Below, piece after piece: positions 58,645 to 64,000 of a stretch of 64,000 bases of DNA. Under the pieces are notes generated by a model. It worked only from the letters and a program-made list of their open reading frames with translations. It had not been told where the DNA came from and ran no database searches. This stretch comes from Dipteris shenzhenensis (Eukaryota; Polypodiophyta; Polypodiopsida; Gleicheniales). Where the stretch lies: assembly GCA_047967505.1 (NCBI GenBank), contig CM106538.1; one strand, given 5' to 3'. Made by a program: the position numbers and the translations under genes. Within the stretch, counting starts at the first letter, position 1. Every line of letters begins with the position of its first letter.

Positions 58645-61600
58645 CTTTTTTTGGTGAAAATATTGTTGCTTTTATATTACAAGATGAGCATCCCATAGTA
58701 GAATGTGCTCAAAATACATCAAGCAAAGATGACAAATATACATCCTGATCTAGAGACCCTATTTGCAAACAATCATAAAACGATTGTTGCAAAGAGTGCC
58801 TGAAGAAAAAAAAGCTGAGAAAGTCGGGTCACCAAAAACTCTATGATTTCTATCCTTCCACAGAGTCCAAAGTGCCCAATATTGAACCCAAATAAAGAAA
58901 AAAACAAACTGATGTCGAGGGGGATGTATCCCAAACAGCCAGAAGTACTTGCCAAAAGTAAAGCCTGATAATCTGGCGCATAAAGTTTGACCCAATAATG
59001 CCAAGAAATCACATGTATGAGAACAGTGCCAAAAGATATGAGACATTGTTTCCCTGGGAGCCAAACATTGGCAACAAAGTGGTGGAGCAACACGGCGTTG
59101 TGCCAAAAACTGCCCAGTTGGAAAGACTCCCAATAAAACACGCCACACAAACACCTGGTGCCGAAGAGGAATTTTTGCTTTCCAAACCCTCGCCGCCACT
59201 TTGCCGTTCTATTCATATGCCAAATTTTATTTGCCCTCTGTGCAGCCCAAGGCAAAGGCAAAAGAACTTTATAGAGTACCAAAACTGTAATATTGGACAG
59301 CCGCAAAGAACGACTCCTGGCAAATGAAGAGTCCAGTGCAGTTGATCCTCCACTTCCAAAGCAAGCACAGGAGTAAAATCAAGGAGATAATCTTATGCCA
59401 GACCGGACGATAATGCAATCCAAGACTATATTTTGCAGCAGCCTGAGGGAAAGAAAGAGGGGTCCCATCATGATGAACAATATCTGAAACCAAAAGGATC
59501 CCCTTTAGACTCAAAAAATAAGACCATCGAGGCTCTTGCAAAGCTAGCCGAGGGGAAAAGACCCGACACCAGTGTACACTTTCAGCCCTCAAGGAATTAC
59601 CTTGTAAAGTATCCCAGCCATCCCATTCCAAATGCGAAAGAACATGTTTCCAATCCATCAACATATTGGAAACTAAGGGCAACCTTGGATTTTCCCTTGA
59701 AGAGCCCGAAAAAAAAATCCCAGGGAGTGGGCTGCCAAAAACCAAAAGCAGAGGTAGTAATTTGAGAAAGCAAGTGACGTATCATGGCAACCCATGGTTG
59801 TGATCCTTGCAGAAATTGCAGCATCATGTTGCCCTTGTGAGCCAGAATGTGCACATGAAGGTTCAGAATATTGAGGCCTCCATGCATCTTAGGTGAACAC
59901 AGATGCTGCATAGAAAGCAAACGCAAACTCTTCTTGCCATGTTTGGAGCGCCAAAAAGTCTCCATAACCATGGACATGAAAACTGTCAAATCCCCTTTGC
60001 TGAACATAATCAAAGGCAGATAAAACTGTATATATGCCATCAAAATAGATTGCAATATGAAGCCTGACATGCAAGGGCCAAGTAGCAAGCTTCCAGTATT
60101 CCAGCTTCTTTTTTAAATTTTCAAGAACCCAATGAACTTGCTGACGACGCGTGATCATCCAACCAAGAGGGTAACCAAGATGACGGATCAACTAAGTATG
60201 TTGGATAATATCACCCAGCCATAAAAGAGAATGCCAATCTTTAGAAAGCAGAGGCAAGAGCTTGGACTACTGAAAATTCACATGAAGACCAGCAGCTAAA
60301 CCATAAAGAGAGAGAGCATGCATCAAAGAAGAGAGATCCTGCTGTGTATTCCAAGGAGTAAAAAAGGAATCATCAGCATATGCCTAAGAAATCATAGTAC
60401 CACTCCCCGGAATTTCTAATCTAAGAAAGGAGTGGTCGATCCTCTTGCATCTCAGATCTGGATGCAACTCGCTAGCGCTTATGGTTATGGGAGGGTCGTC
60501 CCCTCAGTGAGGTACAGTGCGACCCAGGCGAGTGGTTCTGGCCGTCTAGAGTAGGCCACTCAGAGAGAGTGGAGGAGGTGCCCTTCTTCTCTTATACTAC
60601 ACGCATAGGACGCCGCTTGCAATTGGAGGCAGTAGCCTGGACTCCGTCGAGAGTCATTGGGAAGCATAGCAAGTACCTCGTGAGGTGAGATCCAGGTTCT
60701 AGACACGCCTATGGTACAGTCTCCAACCACGGAAGATCTACATTTTCTGGATGATAGCACATGGAGGTCTTCCTGTTGGCCCTTGGTTGGAGTAGATGCG
60801 GGTGGAGGGCAGCTGCCATAGATGCACAATTGGGACTTTGGAGACGATCCCCACTGCCTTTAGAGCTGCCCAGCAGCACAGAAGATATGGTGAGGAGCGC
60901 TTCAGATCATGGTGAGGCTTCAAGGCATGGAGAGGGACTTCATGTGGCCATGGCTGCTTGGCTGTCAAAGGGTGGCCATGCCTTTCCCATTGACGTGGTC
61001 TCTCCACCATACAGGGTACAGGGCCTGTGCACTCACAACATTGAGTTTCATGAGGCGACTCCTCCCACTAGTCATCGACCTCCTCCTTCGTCGGAGGACA
61101 GCGTGTGGGAGACAGTAGCCAACATTACGGCATGGAACATTTGGGTTGCTCGCTGCAGCTGGGTTATGGGCCACCACCATGTTCCACCGTCGGCCACCTT
61201 GGTAGCCATCTGGCAAGACATCATCTTCACGCTTCGTGCCATTTGGGAGCGAGGCTCTCCAAGTTCTCGAGCTACCATCGCACGACGAGAACGTTTCTGC
61301 AAGGCTTGGCATGCAAGTGTTTTCTACAACATCACCCCAAGAGGGATTAGATGTTTGTATAGTCCGCCACCCTGGTTGTTAGCCCCTGTTACAGAGAATC
61401 CCTAGGCAGTGAGTTGGGATCTCTGGCAATAGTAGGAGTGTCTTTCTGATAGCCAACATTTAATTTTTCGTTGATTTTCATGGTTGGCACCTTTATGGTA
61501 TTTGCCAACTTGTATGATGGTTTTTTACAAGCATCAATAGAAGTTCTTTTCGACTCACTGTGTAAGCCCTTGCTGTCATAAAGAGTCTGAACGCTCACCA

Positions 61601-63604
61601 TATTTACCAACCAAAACGAAAATTGGAGAAATGGAAACGGCAAAATGCCGGAAACCGGGTTTTCAGCCTGAGCCAAAAAACGGCAAAACGAGAAGCGACA
61701 ATAAAGTACAATATATGTGTAAAAATAAAAAATAAATAATACAATTATAAATATAGTGCTTAAAGTGACAAACTATGCTACAAAGTGAGGAGAGTGAAAG
61801 GGTAGAGGAAAGTGAGAGGAGGAGGACTCAAGGAGGGAGTAGGAAGAGTAGGAGGAGGAGAGTGGAGATGGTAGAGGAGAGGAGGAGAGTGGAGGGTAAA
61901 GGAGAGTGGGAAAGTGGAGGGTAGAGGAGAGTAGGGGAGAGAAGAAGAGTGGAGGGTAGAGGAGAGTAGCAGAGTGGAGTATAGAGGCAGCAGGCAGCGA
62001 AAACAGGCACAACGCGGGCAGTAGGCCTAAGGCGGCCGAAAAAACCATAATCAGAGTTTTGAAAAAAATAGGGAAACAAAAAATGGCATTTCGACCATTT
62101 CCATTTCTTCTACTTTTCGTTTTGGTTTCGCCTTGGCGAAATGGTGTTTCTTGGCACTATGACACCAGCCCCTTCTCTCACATCTGAAGGTCTGTGATTA
62201 GGAGGGATGTATGTTGGGGCAACGAACGCACATTTGATGGGCACAATTGGTAGTGGCCCGGCTGGTTCCTTTGGAGCATGGTGTCGGCTCAAGAGGCACA
62301 TGCGAGAGTCCTCTCTCACCAAAGAGGGGCAAGTAAGAGGATGTTCGAGACACACTGCCATCCTTGATCTGCACAAAGCCTCAGATCCCCCGAATTGGTA
62401 TGCTTAGTTTTCTAGTGCAAGGGTGCTGCTACCGATCATTTTCATGCATGAAGTCCTCGTGCTTCGTGCCCCATGCACTCTAAGTGAGACCAGGGGTTTT
62501 CTTCAAGCAAAGGCAAAGGAAGACCCAGAGTTGGACAGGGCCTTGGATATGCTTGAGAGGCAATCGATCAAGGTAGTGGGTCGTCTTGGTGAAAGATGGA
62601 CTATTGACCTAGTACCAGTCACTTTGGGACAAGACCAATCTTGATGTGGAGGCTTTGGTTGTGGGAGGGCCACCCTCTATGAGAGCTACACTGGGGTTTG
62701 AGTCAATAGGTCTGGCCTTCTAGAGCAGGGCACTTAGAGAGGATTACAGAGGTGCCCTTCTTCTCATAACTACATGCATCGGTCGTCATCTTAGCTATTG
62801 GCATTAATGGCTCACGGACAGGGGGGCCATGCCTTTTCGATAGAGATGGTTTCACCAACCTATAGGATTTCTAGAAAGATGAGGCAAAACGTGACTCCAT
62901 CCTGCCAGCTACTTGTGCCTCACCTGAGAACAACGTTTGGGAGTCAGTGTCCAGCATTATTAATTGGAACATCTAGGTCTCCCGTTGTTGCAGTTTGGTG
63001 AGGGGAGGCTAGGAGGTACCTCCAACAGCCACCCTCATTGCAGTTTGGTGATGGGGGGCCAATAGGTACCTTCAACAGCCACCCTCATTGCCATTTGTAG
63101 GATACCATCTAAACCTTGTGCGCCATATGGGAGCGAGGGTGGGTTTTCATATGCATGCCCTTTCTACAAGGCTTGGCCAGCAAGTGTTTTGTTCATAGAG
63201 CGAGGCATACGTTGTATAGTCCCCCACACTCACGGAGTGAGGCATCTGTCGAAGTTTCCCTAGGCAGTCCTCTAGAAACAGGCTACACGAAAACCATCAC
63301 TTTTTCTGGTTCTTTCTTCCACAATCAGCGCCACACGAATAGCCGATTTGTATCGTTGGTTTTTTCCCAAGCATTACTAGAAAGTTCTTTTCTTTGGAAG
63401 GGGAAAAAAACGAAAATTTACAAATGCATGCATAGAAACACAGTGTGCAGGTTAGGCATTTTACAAATTTAACGTAATTTAAATAATTAAAACTGCCTTT
63501 TAGATTCAGATAAATATATCTGTATTTGTAAAAGTTGTGAATACCTGGTTGGCTCCAGCTGTAACCATAACTGAAGAGTTGCTAAGTTTATTCTCCAACC
63601 TTAA
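40048..63604 (-). CDS. VAS1: VAS1/ISS1-type PLP-dependent aminotransferase (5' end outside window)
   Basis: Six exons on the minus strand join in frame: 63604-63545, 53478-53322, 53172-53060, 52848-52790, 47887-47779 and 40500-40048, giving 316 residues plus stop. They match the Arabidopsis VAS1/ISS1 aminotransferase (fold type I; links methionine with aromatic amino acids and indole-3-pyruvate, restraining auxin and ethylene synthesis) from residue ~79 to the end, so about 80 N-terminal residues lie beyond 64000. Fold type I marks are present: 'VTAGANQ', 'VNPGNPSG', 'VVDNTYE' (Asp to pyridine N), 'SFSKTYGMMGWR' (Schiff-base Lys) and 'RVSFGG' (carboxylate-binding Arg). Introns are 10.1, 0.15, 0.21, 4.9 and 7.3 kb, all GT-AG, and the large ones are full of retroelements. 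One oddity: 'FVPYYFN' where homologues have 'FEPYYFN'. Substrate is inferred by family. Confidence 0.94.
40622..40652. repeat. (GA)n microsatellite in intron
   Basis: About 15 GA units, 120 bp inside the last intron of the aminotransferase gene. Confidence 0.95.
40653..42096. other. Intron sequence, nothing recognised
   Basis: This is part of the 7.3-kb last intron before the antisense LINE. No domain, no clear repeat boundary. Confidence 0.4.
42097..42912 (+). pseudogene. LINE ORF1, coiled-coil protein
   Basis: The frame is open from 42097 (after TAA at 42094) to TGA at 42910. It starts with a K/E-rich coiled coil ('WRKEKAKKEDWEQEKTEW', 'ENAALKKEMAAMQATM'), followed by 'VLNVLVRGLTVGDTPMADAQ', a compact domain that resembles the RRM-like part of L1 ORF1 proteins. 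The first ATG is at 42241. No CCHC finger. It may be nearly intact, but the true start is not known. Confidence 0.65.
42931..44090 (+). pseudogene. LINE ORF2 endonuclease, interrupted
   Basis: An ATG 18 bp after ORF1 opens 'MAVWNCNGTLQ' and 'DMIFYTETHE' (catalytic Glu region). A TAG at 43243-43245 interrupts it, then come 'IYMAVCYFPLD' and 'DSLLLGDFNARTGD'. After a frameshift near 43460-43490 follow 'STVDYLLGPLSF' and 'LGADHSYLSF' (D-H end of the EEP fold). Confidence 0.8.
44145..45297 (+). pseudogene. LINE ORF2 reverse transcriptase, interrupted
   Basis: 'AQNVRAALRRLHNRRAQDHKGL', 'GNYGTLMIGHTLAKIYGSVLERE', 'GQAGFRRQHSTLDHIFTLRAIIE', 'YFVDFRKAFDIVPR', 'GVKQGCPLSPTLF', then after a frameshift 'LLYADDIVLLSSSAKGLQRHLE'. 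TGA codons at 44493 and 44913 interrupt one frame. Confidence 0.88.
45405..45920 (+). repeat. Duplicated ~190-bp segment in LINE 3' part
   Basis: Copies at about 45415-45610 and 45725-45918 share GGCTACAGATAATCATGGGATCCA, TCAGTCCCCCATCA and the stretch ending TTGTGAGAGGCTACCGA. They lie about 310 bp apart in direct orientation and are about 90% identical. Confidence 0.85.
46100..47778. other. Intron sequence, possible antisense element debris
   Basis: Broken minus-strand frames (46111-46341, 46522-46876) contain Trp/Cys-rich stretches but match no domain I can name. The 47,220-47,350 stretch contains a partial duplication of GGGAGATCAT...ACCATT...TTTTGTAAGCATAGTGTG. Confidence 0.35.
47779..47887 (-). 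CDS. VAS1: VAS1-like aminotransferase exon with catalytic lysine
   Basis: 109 bp encode 'YFMYKGLKHFCIEGDHIVNV' and 'FSFSKTYGMMGWRIGY'; the Lys of SFSKTYG forms the internal aldimine. Acceptor GTTCAG/GTATTT, donor GATAT/GTGAGC. Confidence 0.96.
47888..50350. other. Intron sequence, nothing recognised
   Basis: AT-rich left part of the 4.9-kb intron. Only short frames and no repeats of note. Confidence 0.4.
50351..50787. repeat. 206-bp direct repeat, apparently identical copies
   Basis: 50351-50556 and 50582-50787 look base-for-base identical, spaced 231 bp start to start, with 25 unique bases between them. The right copy runs into the copia frame read as 'KYIFIGYSSESKGYR' on the minus strand. 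Confidence 0.93.
50700..51840 (-). mobile_element. Copia D integrase fragment in intron
   Basis: Minus strand: GAG-pre-integrase ('VELWHARFGHVNYGSLMLL', 51738-51547), integrase core in broken frames ('LQLVHIDLYGLICTPSLGGH', 'YYITFIADFTCCTWVFALKQ', 51569-51156), and the post-integrase block 'VHFGCVAYARVSQELNGKLD', 'KYIFIGYSSESKGYR' (50934-50707). No RT or LTR. It lies sense to the aminotransferase gene in its 4.9-kb intron. Confidence 0.88.
51855..51874. repeat. Homopolymer of 20 C
   Basis: An uninterrupted C run, followed by an (AC)-rich stretch. Its length should be treated with caution because such runs are error-prone in sequencing. Confidence 0.9.
52090..52700. repeat. Purine-rich low-complexity tract
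   Basis: About 550 bp rich in AGGGAGG / GGGGCAGG words on the plus strand. Long frames on both strands here (such as 52076-52642) come from composition and encode no recognisable protein. Confidence 0.6.
52790..52848 (-). CDS. VAS1: VAS1-like aminotransferase micro-exon
   Basis: 59 bp encode 'RISELCKKAGAWLVVDNTY' plus two bases of the next codon; the Asp binds the PLP pyridine nitrogen. Acceptor CCTGCAG/AGAAT, donor ACGA/GTAAGG. The reading frame joins both neighbours exactly. Confidence 0.93.
53060..53172 (-). CDS. VAS1: VAS1-like aminotransferase exon (NPGNPSG)
   Basis: It completes the split Asp codon and reads 'WLEEALSPKEGKAIPKLVTV', 'VNPGNPSGMFIPEPLLQ'. The Asn of NPGNPSG contacts PLP O3' in fold type I aminotransferases. 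Acceptor CGTAG/ACTGG, donor CAA/GTAAGT. Confidence 0.95.
53322..53478 (-). CDS. VAS1: VAS1-like aminotransferase exon
   Basis: 52 codons plus one base: 'AFVSLVLTLCDAGDTVVMFVPYYFNAYMSFQMTGVTEILVGP...LQPDA'. Acceptor GATCAG/GCTTTT, donor GCAG/GTTTTT. The substitution of Val for Glu before 'PYYFN' is visible here. Confidence 0.95.
53479..54160. other. Intron sequence, nothing recognised
   Basis: Start (downstream side) of the 10-kb intron. Short frames only; the words ATTCAAGAGAGATACC and AAGGGTCACACCC near 53980-54040 are not part of a clear array. Confidence 0.4.
54165..54880 (-). mobile_element. Ty3/gypsy gag fragment in intron
   Basis: The minus strand reads a retrotransposon gag domain: 'LSWAEFKVKFIEKFLKGLDEFEDFFKLKRL', 'GLKAYNKRI', then 'VWPLFYYSGLPRDYQNEVSF'. 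The W-x-x-F-K-x-x-F-x-x-x-F spacing is typical of gypsy gag. Stops and a 60-bp duplication break it. No pol is next to it. Confidence 0.7.
54319..54436. repeat. ~59-bp tandem duplication in gag fragment
   Basis: GTTTGCAGCAGAACCGTATT occurs at about 54319 and 54376 and the two copies run to TTCATTTGA with one 3-bp length difference. Confidence 0.9.
54881..55754. other. Intron sequence, nothing recognised
   Basis: Short frames only. A CA-rich, degenerate stretch near 55695-55755 precedes the first LINE tail. Confidence 0.4.
55755..57231 (-). mobile_element. LINE tail A (5'-truncated, minus strand)
   Basis: Oriented with the host gene. It ends (3') at a T run on the plus strand (55755-55762, the A tail) and encodes the C-terminal zinc-binding region: 'MWRVLLGVFPFGQLLAHRHI', 'CRRCLAPRESLPHLLWHC' and 'FFFVWVRYWALWTLWKDRNH'. 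Upstream frames carry 'QPTQWDFILGLVEGKIKG' and 'FSLKGIHSVADVIQDHG'. RT proper is missing. Confidence 0.85.
57232..57267. repeat. (CA)18 microsatellite between LINE tails A and B
   Basis: A pure AC/CA tract. On the minus strand it is (TG)n lying just beyond the 3' end of LINE tail B. Confidence 0.97.
57268..58607 (-). mobile_element. LINE tail B (5'-truncated, minus strand)
   Basis: Same family as tail A: 'GHWQPTQWDFLLGCFDGTLHGCPLVSSLLLDWKH', 'RDSLMEISLRAESIHWSKAF', 'FKGINFVADVIHDDG', then the zinc-binding region in broken frames near 57850-57500. The 3' end is beside (CA)n at 57267 and truncation is at about 58607. Confidence 0.85.
58608..58642. repeat. (CA)17 microsatellite between LINE tails B and C
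   Basis: A pure CA tract directly following (minus strand) the A-rich 3' end of LINE tail C. Confidence 0.97.
58643..60423 (-). mobile_element. LINE tail C (5'-truncated at the RT active site)
   Basis: The longest of the three. On the minus strand it begins near 60423 with RT residues 'EIPGSGTMIS' and the catalytic 'AYADDSF' (60384-60365), then 'TRRQQVHWVLENLKKKLEYW', 'HSPLPGIFF'-like and 'ILLVSDIVHHDGTPLSF' blocks, and finishes with 'WRVLLGVFPTGQFLAQRRVA', 'CCQCLAPRETMSHIFWHCSH' (CCHC zinc-binding) and 'WALWTLWKDRNHRVF'. A-tail side at 58645-58651. Confidence 0.87.
60470..61555 (+). mobile_element. Retroelement-like repeat, copy 1
   Basis: The frame 60761-61405 (214 codons) ends with 'SVWETVANITAWNIWVARCSWVMG', 'AIWQDIIFTLRAIWERGSPS' and 'FCKAWHASVF'. 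The W-x-I-W-x-x-R block resembles the C-terminal end of plant LINE ORF2, but no RT is present. A diverged second copy lies at 62640-63400. Classification is tentative. Confidence 0.5.
61610..62126. mobile_element. 517-bp TIR element (MITE-like) with purine-rich core
   Basis: Terminal inverted repeats of about 41 bp lie at 61610-61649 and 62085-62126. Both begin ACCAAAACGAAAA and end in AAATGCC when read inward, at about 83% identity by eye. The core at 61790-61990 is an AGTGGAGGGTAGAGGAG-type minisatellite. No coding capacity. A target-site duplication is not obvious. Confidence 0.7.
61790..61990. repeat. GA-rich minisatellite
   Basis: Repeats of roughly 20-35 bp around GAGTGGAGGGTAGAGGAGAG within the TIR element. 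Confidence 0.85.
62640..63400 (+). mobile_element. Retroelement-like repeat, copy 2
   Basis: It aligns with 60480-61555: GGTTGTGGGAGGGCCACCC, GAGGTGCCCTTCTTCTCATA, GGCCATGCCTTTTCGATAGAG, GCGCCATATGGGAGCGAGG and the end near GTTGGTTTTTTCCCAAGCAT. It lacks about 300 bp of the centre of copy 1 and has a ~50-bp tandem duplication at 62991-63091 (TTGCAGTTTGGTGA). All frames are broken. Confidence 0.65.
63545..63604 (-). CDS. VAS1: VAS1-like aminotransferase, first exon visible
   Basis: 20 codons, 'LRLENKLSNSSVMVTAGANQ', phase 0 at both ends. The acceptor is ATACAG/TTAAGG and the donor CAG/GTATTC. It corresponds to the segment just before the PLP phosphate-binding 'AGANQA' loop. At 60 bp it is easily missed by ORF calling. 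Confidence 0.9.
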
Positions 63605-64000
63605 CTGTATGAAAACAAACTCGAGTTATGATTAAGCAAGTCCAAAACCGTACAAAATTAGTACATAGATCTAAGCAACAAAGTCCAAGAATTCAATTAC
63701 GCTTCATGGCCAAGATTGATGTACTTACAAAACTATACACAAGCTTACCCTTAAAAGAAGTAAGAATATGACCAAAAGCAGATAGCGGTCATACTTGATT
63801 TGCTGCTTAGCTTATAGGTTTTGCCCTACTGACCAAGGCATCTTTCATGATGGAGTTTATGATTAGTGCCTTACTGAAGTCTGACCTCCTTTTTTCACAC
63901 TGGGAATGTAGAGAAGCTAGCCTACTGCCCAGTGCCTGCTAGTTTACTCTAGTTTCTCAACCTAAGCAGGAATAACAGCAGAAAGTGACAAAAGGAAAGG
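63605..64000. other. Upstream intron of the aminotransferase gene
   Basis: No coding match to the missing N-terminal ~80 residues was found, so the first exon or exons are presumably beyond the right edge. Confidence 0.5.

Noticed and set aside
61773-62079. Leu/Ser/Pro-rich minus frames resembling a secreted protein
   Set aside because: They are read from the GA minisatellite in the TIR element; hydrophobicity comes from CTC/CTT repeats.
1-64000. CRISPR array, operon, tRNA or rRNA
   Set aside because: The DNA is eukaryotic. Tandem repeats here lack regular spacers, and I found no tRNA A/B boxes or rRNA motifs by eye.

Overview
The window is nuclear DNA of a land plant with a large, repeat-rich genome. 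Two host genes are legible, both on the minus strand. One encodes COG4, a Golgi tethering-complex subunit (13251-15721). The other encodes a VAS1/ISS1-type PLP aminotransferase, whose last six coding exons run from 63604 down to 40048; its first exon or exons lie beyond the right edge. Most of the rest is decayed retrotransposon. Introns of 5-10 kb filled with LINE and LTR debris, and a PLS-type PPR pseudogene with the repeated 'LVDMYAKCG' / 'WTALMAGYAEHG' style common in ferns, make a homosporous fern my best guess. A gymnosperm or lycophyte is not excluded.

Layout. 1-2.1 kb: end of a Ty1/copia element with its LTR, then a Ty3/gypsy RT/RNase H/integrase fragment. 2.27-3.58 kb: a 660-bp tandem duplication of unknown sequence. 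6.2-10.5 kb: a possible degenerate foldback-type DNA transposon bounded by arrays of a palindromic motif. 10.9-12.2 kb: PPR pseudogene, minus strand. 13.25-15.72 kb: COG4, two exons and a GC-AG intron. 15.84-21.30 kb: a nearly full-length LINE with a recognisable target-site duplication, inserted about 105 bp upstream of the COG4 start codon. 24.9-36.4 kb: three copia elements, two of them the same family in opposite orientation (one missing 3.4 kb internally). 36.4-37.7 kb: gypsy remnant. 40.0-63.6 kb: the aminotransferase gene.

Aminotransferase introns. The 7.3-kb last intron holds an antisense LINE of a different lineage. The 4.9-kb intron holds a copia fragment with a 206-bp direct repeat that appears identical. 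The 10-kb intron holds a gypsy gag remnant, three 5'-truncated LINE tails in a head-to-tail row separated by (CA)n tracts, two diverged copies of a further repeat, and a 517-bp TIR element with a purine-rich core. Despite this load the exon reading frame is continuous, all introns are GT-AG, and the catalytic lysine exon is intact.

I found no CRISPR, operon, tRNA or rRNA, and no convincing new molecular system. The findings concern transposon structure, its effect on the two host genes, and a few unexplained repeats.
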